From Neurospora tetraspora (Eukaryota > Ascomycota > Sordariomycetes > Sordariales > Sordariaceae): a DNA stretch of 64,000 nt. The stretch is taken from the NCBI RefSeq assembly GCF_033439725.1, contig NW_026944387.1:2108001-2172000 (forward strand). The letters run 5' to 3'. Within the stretch, counting starts at the first letter, position 1, and each line of letters opens with the position of its first letter. The notes beneath the pieces are model-generated. The model was not told where the DNA came from. It was given only the letters and a program-made list of their open reading frames with translations, and did not search any database. Positions 56,501 through 64,000 of the stretch are shown in pieces. Position numbers and translations under genes: made by a program.

Positions 56501-59500
56501 CTGCCGAGCAGGGATCTACCGACGATGAATCTCAGGCTCGTATTGAAGAGCTCGAAAATGAGGTCCAGGATCTCAAGAACAACATCGATTTGCTCAACGC
56601 ACAGCTTGAGAATGCCAAGCAACAATGTGATAACTTCAAGCAGCTCAGCCGCGAAATGGAGGAAGAACTTACGAGCGCGAACGAGACTCAAGAGCAATAC
56701 CGACAACAGATGGATACGGATCTCGCAGCCAAGGACAGCAGGATCAACGAACTGCAGCAGCGTGTTGAAGGGCTCACAGTCGAACTGGGCAACTCCAATA
56801 GCGAGCTTAACATGCTTCGCGATTCCCAGGCTGATGTTGCTCGCAAGTTTGAAGACAAGGAGCGCATGCTCAACAGTGAAATCTCTCGCTTGAAGGACGA
56901 AGAGGAGAGATATAAGGAAGCATTCAAGTTCCATCAGCAAGATTTGCGGGCCCAGGCTGAAATTGCCACCAAGGCCCAACAAGATTACGAACAGGAACTG
57001 GTCAGGCATGCAGAGGCGGCCAAGTTGCTTCAGCAGCTTCGGGAAGAGCATAACCAACTCAAGACTTATTCGGCTCAGTGGAGGGCTGAGGCTGAGTCGG
57101 CCAAACTCTCTCTGACACAGAGTGAGCAGTCTTGGGAGGAGCGGAGACAGCAGCTTGAACAAGAGATTGCTGAGATCAAGGCCAGGAGGGACGATCTCAC
57201 TGCCCAGAACAAGCTTCTTCATCAACAGCTTGATGGCGTTACCTCTCAGATTACCTCTTTGAAGCAAGGCCGTTCCGCAATGGATGTTACCGCCGAAGGC
57301 ATACCGATTTCGGCCAATGACAATGCTGTTGAAGGTCTTCGGGAACTCAACAACTACCTGCGTCGCGAGAAGGAGATCCTTGAGGTACAGTTTGATCTCA
57401 AGGTACAAGAAGCGAAGAGGCTTCAGCAGCAACTCGAGTATTCTCAATCACAGCTCGATGAAGCACGTCTCAAGCTTGACCAGGAGCGTCGCTCTCAAGC
57501 TGATAGCGCCAGAAACTCACTTACTCACAAGGAGTTGATGGATAAGCTGAACGAGCTCAACCTGATCCGTGAGAGCAATGTCACCCTCAGGAACGAGAAC
57601 CTGCGAATCCAGGCACAACTTGCGATGAAGAACCGGAAGATCGAAGAACTCGAAAACAGAATCCAGCCTTTGGAAGCCCGCATTTCCGAGCTCGAACTCG
57701 ACAAGACCTTTAAGGAGGCGGAGATCAAGCAACTGCAGGAAGCCCGCGATGGGCTACAGAAGAGAATCGAGTCTATCCTCAGCAAATACGGCCAGGCTGA
57801 TCCTCAGGAGGTCGAGCAGCTCAAGGCCTCGGTTGAGAGCTTGCAAGCTGAGCGTGAAGCCTTTAAGCAAGCAGAAGCCGCGCTTGAAGAGAAGCTCAAG
57901 GAGGCTGAGACGAACCTGGAGACTGAGCGGACCAACTGGAAGAATATGCGGGCCCGACTTGCAGAGGACTTCAAGACCCGCTTCGGTAACGTCAAGACGC
58001 AGCGCAACGAGCTTGCTGCTGAGAAGCAAGCGCTCCAGTCCACCCTGGATGCTACTAATGAACGGTTGTCGGCCGTCGAGAAGGATCTCGAATCGGCAAG
58101 ACAAGATCTGGCCAACTTGCAGGCGCAAAACGCGCAGCTTCAGGAACAGCACGCGCAGGCTGTAGCGGCACCTGCAGAGCAGACCGTTCCCGCCGTTCCT
58201 GCCGCTGCCGCCGCTCCTGCAGAACAAGATCCCCAACTTCTGCAGCAGCTGGATGCGCTTAGACAAGAATTGGAATCAGTCAAATCACAGAAGGCCACGC
58301 TTGAGACCGAACTCGAAAGCCTTAGGGCGGAACTGGCGACTGCGATCGCTGAGCGCGACGAAGCCCGCGCAGAGGTCGCACGCCTACAGTCTTCTACGCA
58401 CGGTACTGACACCGAGATGCAAGATGTCGAGGCCCCGGCTCAGCCTGCTTCTGCCCCGGCACCAGCACAAGAGGGCACCGGTCTCTCAGATGAGGAACGG
58501 AAGGCGTTGGAGGAGAGAATTGCGGCTGCCGAGGCGAAGGCTGCCGAGTTTGAGGCCAAGGCTAAGGACCTGGAAGAGCGTGCCGATGCCATTGTCAAGC
58601 AGCGTTCTGAGAAGATGAAGACTGCGCTGAACAAGAAGCTGGCCGAGTCGAAGGAGGCCATGGAGAAGCAGACTCAGGAGGAGAGGCAGAAGTTGCAGGC
58701 TGAATACGATCTCAAGCTCCAGCAAGAGCTCGCGATCCTGAAGGCCGAGCAACAGAGCGGTGTGTCTCAGAATGGCGTGCCGGCGACACCTGCGAAGCCT
58801 CCCACTGCCCAAAATGGACAGACGCCAGGTGCCGGTACTCCTGGTCTCCCGGATCTCGCCAATCTTACCGACCAGCAGACCCGCGAGCTCATCAGCTCCA
58901 ATCAGGTAATCATGGGTATCATTAAGAGCAACGTGAAGAAGAATATTGCCGCAGAGTCAAAGAAGGTTCGCGAAGAACTTGAGGTGGTCGTCAAGGCGGA
59001 GTATGAGCAGAAGATTGCCTCTGCCAAGGAGCAAGCGGCTGCTCTTACTGAGAAGAAGTCTGCCCTCCGGCTTAACATGCTCGACCGACAGCTCAAGACT
59101 GAGAAGGCCAAGACGGCTATCGTCGAGACAGCGGCAAAGGAAACGCCACAGAAGCCCGTTATTGAAGTGTGGGAAGTTGCTAAGGTTGCTAAGGCGCCCG
59201 CCCCGGCTCCGACACCACCGGCGGCCACACCGGCTGCAGGTGCTCCCGCCACTGGACAGCAACCGGCGACCCCCCTGAGTATGTTCCACCGTACCCGTAA
59301 ATCAATGACCAAGTATACTAACGATGGCTCAGACGCCGCTGCTGTAGTAGTGAAATCCGCTCCTGGAGAGGAGACCAAGCCTCAGATCACCCCGACCCCA
59401 GCCGCCAAGGCGGTGCCCGCTCCAGCCAGGCAAGGCTCTATTGTCGCTGGACAAGTCGTTGGTAACCCATTCGGTCAGCCTGGAGCGAACCAATCCCCAG

Positions 59501-60081
59501 TGGCTTCGCAGCCACCTGCCAATCCTTTCGGTGCCACCCCCCAGCAGCAACAGAACGCGCAACAACAGCAACAACAACCGGTCACAAACCCCTTCGGTGC
59601 TCCACAGCCGCAGCAGCCCGGCCAACAACAGCAACAAGGGCAGCCGCAACAACAGCAGCAACAAGGGGGCCAGTTCCCTGGTGGTCAACAGCAACAAAAC
59701 CAGAACCAACAGGGTAACCGTACCGGCATCCCAGTTGCCGCTAGAGGAGGCGCGAATAACGCTCGTGGTGGACGTGGCGCATACGGGGCCCAAGGCCGCG
59801 GCGGTCAAGGGCCTCGCGGTCGCGGTGGCTTTGGTGGACGCGGCGGAGCCAACGCCGGCCAAGGAGGCGGCGGCATGAACCCCCATGCCGGCGAGTTCCA
59901 ACCCGGTCAACAAGCCGCTGGAAACAAGAGGCCTAGAGGTGACGGAGAGGGAGGAAACCAAGGGGGGCCCAAGAGAGCTCGTGGTGGGGGCAATGTTGGT
60001 GGTGGCGGCGCCGGAGGCGGAGGAGCGGGAGCAGGAGCGGGAGGAGGAGGAAATTCGGGTCCCGGTGCCGGTGCTGCTTAG
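53597..60081 (+). CDS. mlp1: MLP1/TPR nuclear-basket nucleoporin
   Basis: Exon 1 is 53597-53879 and exon 2 53948-60081, joined over a 68-nt intron with a GC donor (AAG|GCAAGA..ACAG); 2138 aa. Almost all of residues 30-1720 is heptad-rich coiled coil (Leu/Glu/Lys/Gln), as in Tpr and yeast Mlp1/Mlp2. The C-terminus is disordered: Ala/Pro-rich, three NPFG motifs (N1934, N1953, N1975), Gln-rich tracts, then RGG/GRGG repeats, a KRPRG basic patch and poly-Gly. MLP1/TPR forms the nuclear basket and acts in mRNA quality control and export and in spindle-checkpoint tethering. The start ATGGCGGCGGCC has a good context and no upstream in-frame ATG. Confidence 0.95.
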
Positions 60082-63000
60082 AAGGAGATAGTAACTAGAC
60101 CTAGGAGGCGAGTGGGGGGACGCCGTGATGATTATCCGGTAATATCCTTGGAGGAAACGGAGGGTATTTTGAGAATGGTATGGCAGGATGGGGATTATGT
60201 GAAGTTGAAGCTTAGAGTTTCGAAAAGAAATGGGAGTGGTTATGTATGGGATAAGATCTTTGGTAACGCTTCATCTCCGAGCTTTGAGTTACATGCTTCT
60301 GCGAAACGGGCTGTCATTGCGAGCGTGGAAGGTGAAAAGAAATTGAGGAAAATGATTCAAGAGAGTTTGGACTGTGTTATGCCTTATTGGTCTGTTGCTG
60401 CTAGGGATGAAGATAGGGAGGCATGGCATAGAGCTTTACTTAGCTTTACGTGTGCGATGGATGGATGGATGGATGGATGGGTTGCACAGTTTTTTTTATT
60501 TTTCTTCACTTGCTTCTGTATCAGTATTATCATGAGTATCACTGGCTTGCCTTTATGCAAGTGGTGTTTAGAGCTTTCCTTCACAGCATATTCACTTTTG
60601 TTGTCTTACTCAAAAGTTTAGCTGGTGGGAAAGAGTGGAATGGGGTTCAAGCAAGCTGTGTTCATTGTCTCTCCATTAGAAGAAGCATTGCTTAGAGGTT
60701 ATCAAACCCAACAACATTGAAGCAGATGCTATCGTGCTTGTTGGATCTGGTTTACTGCAGATAATCTCATGACGGCAAAACAAGATAACAAGCTTGTTCA
60801 ACGGCTGCCTCCAAATAGCACTTTCTTCATTTGAAGCCATATACGCTACTATCCACACACGACCAACAACAAGTCTTGTTGGCGCTATTAGCGGGTCATT
60901 GCGGCCGCCGCACTTACGAGGACGCGCGGACAAGATGAACCTGGAGCATAGCCTTCTTCTTATCTAACACGACTGACTAGGTACCTAGGGTTTTTTCTTC
61001 GTCCAGTTCGCTTTTAGGCCTTGTTGACTAGAGCCAACGGGCCTCCTTAGCTGTGCATAAGAAAAGTGAGTGAGGGAGATAGGTCCGAGGCACCGTACAT
61101 CGTCAAAACTGAAGAAACAAAACGCAAGTATTTACAACAAGTAACTTTTAACATCGATATGGTTTGTACTGTGGAAGTACCTACGTCCCTACTCCAGTAA
61201 GTAACTCAGAGGCACTCAGGCACTCAATTGAGGAAAGCAATCTTCAAATACCGACGACGACTTATATACCGCAACTAGACCTAGCGTCAATTTGAAGTTC
61301 GTTCCGTAGTCAATTCTTCCGAGAAGTGGTCCGATATTGCCCGTCTATGGCCCCCCATAGTTACTTTCTGCTTCTTACTAGTACCTAAGTGAGTGTCTCG
61401 CTCGCCATTGCGACTCGCGGTTCTTTCTTGCTCTTTTGAGCCATCCTCGTTTCGTGTCTTCAAGTAAAATGTCATTTTCAATAATTCCCCTGCGCGGTGA
61501 CCGCCCGTCCATCTGTGGAACAACGAGAACCACCATTTGGGGGGGGCAGCCACTCTTGCGTATGTAGTTACCTACGTCTGTTCATCACACCGAACCCTTC
61601 CGAATTCCCGAAGAGCATGATAATTTTCTCCGAAATCCGTCCATAAGTTCAAGAATAAACAGCCTGCAACCACACGAAAGGAATTCCGAGACTCCGAGAC
61701 CACAGCCCGTTCGGGTGCTGTAACCTGTCCCATCCCATCCCATTCCCAATATAGCATCGAATGGAACATTCAACCACCCCTTCACCCACACAACCCCCTC
61801 TCCGCCTCTTTGGGCATGCCCGCCATTCTGCGTGGTTCTTCCAACGGGGAAGGCAGATCAGACATCATGATGATTGAGTGACCATCAAGGTTGTTGGTTA
61901 CCGCATGATAAGAGGGCGGGTGGCACATCAGAAACATGCTCATTCATGATCATGATGAGTACCTTATGACGGTCCCGGTTGGGTTGGGTAACTGCGTTAT
62001 AGATTCGCAAGCACACAACACGGCCTTGGTCCTTCCACTTCCAGACGAAGAAGGTTGATTGACCACCTAGGGAAACTTTCAACCGCAGTTGTACATACCT
62101 ACCTTATGTTGGTGAACGGGAGAGGGAGTGGTTGAGCCACGGGAATAGCAGAGATAATTCCCGTCGGTTTGTCTCCGGCTGTTGGTATTACATGGCAACT
62201 GCCAGTTCTGTAGTGTAGTACAGTGGTGCGATGCGAGAGGAAGGTATGCACAACGGAGAGCGCATTGCTGTAGGGGGCAAGCATGGAAGCTCGTGCAAGT
62301 ATCTCTAGCCATAATCTGGTAAGGGGTCAAAGTAGAATGGCCAGCATTGTCGTGGTAAAGAATGGACATCACTAACGGAGATACATTTTGTAGTGACTTG
62401 ATGCCTTCGCTCCTTCCTTGCACTTACTTCAACTTCACTCATGACTGCTCAGCGAGCTGAGATTACTTGGTCACAGACACTCGCTAGCAGACAATGGAAA
62501 GCACGACTCGCTTTCCGACACCACATATCGACTGATTGAGCCTAAGCTGTAAGGTACTACTTCCTTTTCTTCGTCTTGCGCGGTTGTCAAATCGAACTCA
62601 GGGCAGTCCTCCAATTCCATCCAAGCTGCCCGTCCCTCCATTGCATGAAGTACCTACCAACGTTACACACACTACCGCGCATAGCACTTACTCAGCAACT
62701 GCATTCACCGTGACGCCTGCATTTCCGGACTTTGAGCCGAGCACCCTTCAAGTTCGCTCTTGCTCTTTGGTCTTGCGCTTCTCTCGGTTCTTGCGTGACG
62801 TTACACAACATCCGACAAGCGAGCAAAGAGGGCAAAAGACAGTAACGATCGGCCAACTGACTGATCCAACCCAACTGAGATAGGTAACATAGACGAAACT
62901 CGGATGAACTGGAAGGTCCAGTCACGGACTCACGATCAGGGTACAAACACCGACATCCGGGCATCCACCGAATACAACTCAACTGCGAGTGCAGAGTGTC

Positions 63001-64000
63001 TTCAGGCAACATCGTCCGTTTTTGACTGCCCACCACCCACAGGAAACTAGACCCTTGCGACGTCTTTGTCAATCCTACCCATTCAGTAATGAAACTCAGG
63101 TCAGTTGAGTCGGTCTACCCGTTCAGTTCAGTTCACTTTGCTCGGCCAGCCCTTTTGGGACTGGAATTTCAATGAGTCAAAGATAGATGCATGCCACCTT
63201 GGGGATCTGCATATCTCGGACGAATTTCATGTTTATTATTCATCCTCCTTCTTTCCTCTGGTAGGTAGCCCTATCGATTGGTTAGTATTTCTAATACTGC
63301 CGCCGGGTATCAGTACCGGTAGGTAGTTCAAAGAACTCGCTCAAACCCTGGAACGGAAGCTGTCGTCATCTTGCGCGCAAGTTGAGTCCGACATCCCCCC
63401 TGGGCTTGGACCTCGAGTGCGAGATTGAGTGAATTGAACAGGTTTGGTATCCGGCTGGGGGAGAGGGAGTGGAAGATTTGAAGAGCTGGCGGACGATGTG
63501 CTAGTATGAAATACACAATATTCATGATTGTAGTGGAGTGAAGTAGCGAACCAGTACATACCTTAACCAGGCAAGTCGCAGGTGTCGTCAATCAGTCTGG
63601 TATGGGCCCAATGAGCGTGATGTCTGCCCCTTTCCCAGCCCAACTCCGACAGTTATTGGTCAGCTTCTCTCGGACTTAGGAGACCATAAGGCCATCATTG
63701 CCTGCCTGCCGTGGCCCTTCGGAGTTTGACCCAGCTCCCTTTTTGATTGTTGTCTCATTCCTATGCCTATTCAGAGCAAGGTTAAGGAGCAGTACTTTTG
63801 TTCTGGGTAATGGTCCGCAACGAGATACCGGCTGAACAAATGTAGATCCGGAGACCGGAATACGGGGATTGAATACGGGAGACCCTGAAGAACGTTGGAA
63901 CTCGAAAAGAGCGTCTAATCCGTACCCGTATATCCTAAAGTTACACACAAACGAAGACGAGAAGACATACTTCCAGCTCGATCGAACCGAATGTTGCCAA
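60082..64000. other. 3.9-kb right-end region without a convincing gene
   Basis: It begins with the MLP1 3' UTR, which includes a (GATG)~6 repeat at 60456-60480. Thereafter both strands show only short frames without domains, no tRNA B boxes, no 5S-like sequence and no transposon-like repeats by eye. TACCTA/TAGGTA words recur (60977-60988, 61176 onward, 61566 onward, 62096 onward, 62645 onward, 63259 onward, 63316 onward). It may be a promoter region of a gene beyond the window, or carry non-coding RNA. Confidence 0.5.

Noticed and set aside
56140-57447. 435-codon minus-strand frame with poly-Leu character
   Set aside because: Mirror image of the MLP1 coiled coil; Leu-rich because the sense strand is rich in AAG/GAG/CAG codons.
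60112-60621. 169-codon frame just after MLP1
   Set aside because: No ATG at its beginning (opens with GTG), lies in the 3' UTR and ends in a run translated from the GATG repeat; no homology recognised.
1-64000. Transposons, virus-derived elements, CRISPR arrays, 5S rRNA or toxin fossils
   Set aside because: No long terminal repeats, reverse-transcriptase or transposase motifs, regularly spaced repeats or 5S-like sequence were seen by eye on either strand.

Overview
The window is nuclear DNA of a filamentous ascomycete of the Neurospora/Sordaria group. Genes carry short introns (about 50-210 nt, GT..AG with CTAAC-like branch sites). Two intron-type or isolated Pol III tRNA genes are present, gene order is not operonic, and intergenic regions are long. 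Two products match what I remember of Neurospora crassa proteins almost exactly: the 283-residue complex I 30.4-kDa subunit and the 366-residue carboxy-cis,cis-muconate cyclase. The remembered cyclase differs at a few residues, so this is N. crassa or a close relative.

Layout, left to right. The 5' half of a MET10-type sulfite reductase gene (-, cut by the left edge) diverges from a copper P-type ATPase (+). Then come a C3HC/Rsm1 zinc-finger gene (+) and tRNA-Pro. On the minus strand from 18.8 to 12.1 kb lies a large CCR4-NOT subunit 4 locus: RING, RRM and CCCH domains at 16.0-18.8 kb, and a second long low-complexity frame at 12.5-15.3 kb that I infer is its C-terminal part. nuo-31 (+) follows. 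Next is a divergent aromatic-catabolism pair, an intradiol dioxygenase (-) and muconate cyclase (+), then tRNA-His. After that come a Cys-rich single-pass membrane protein (-), a HAL2/MET22 bisphosphate nucleotidase (+), mitochondrial uL6 (-), a Kar5-like karyogamy protein (+), a putatively GPI-anchored sorbosone-dehydrogenase-like protein (-), a TOK two-pore K+ channel (-), an alpha/beta-hydrolase-like mitochondrial protein (+), SEC13 (-), PEX20 (+), a DOPA-dioxygenase-family protein (+), a receptor-like protein with three tandem six-cysteine modules (+), and the giant coiled-coil nucleoporin MLP1/TPR (+). The last 3.9 kb has no convincing gene.

Functional themes: sulfur assimilation (sulfite reductase and PAP phosphatase), the beta-ketoadipate pathway, nuclear and secretory envelope machinery (SEC13, MLP1, Kar5), and cell-surface sensing (two Cys-rich single-pass proteins). 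No transposon, virus-like element, CRISPR array or toxin fossil was seen.

The observations I find most worth following are: a UGA-CUAG stop on the NOT4 C-terminal frame followed by 136 stop-free in-frame codons ending in a hydrophobic domain (readthrough or an 84-nt in-frame intron); a perfect 12-bp palindrome occurring twice in the TOK/hydrolase divergent promoter; the modular three-repeat surface protein; and several splicing oddities (GC-AG intron, ATG-only coding exon, stop-free 75-nt intron, several AAG acceptors).
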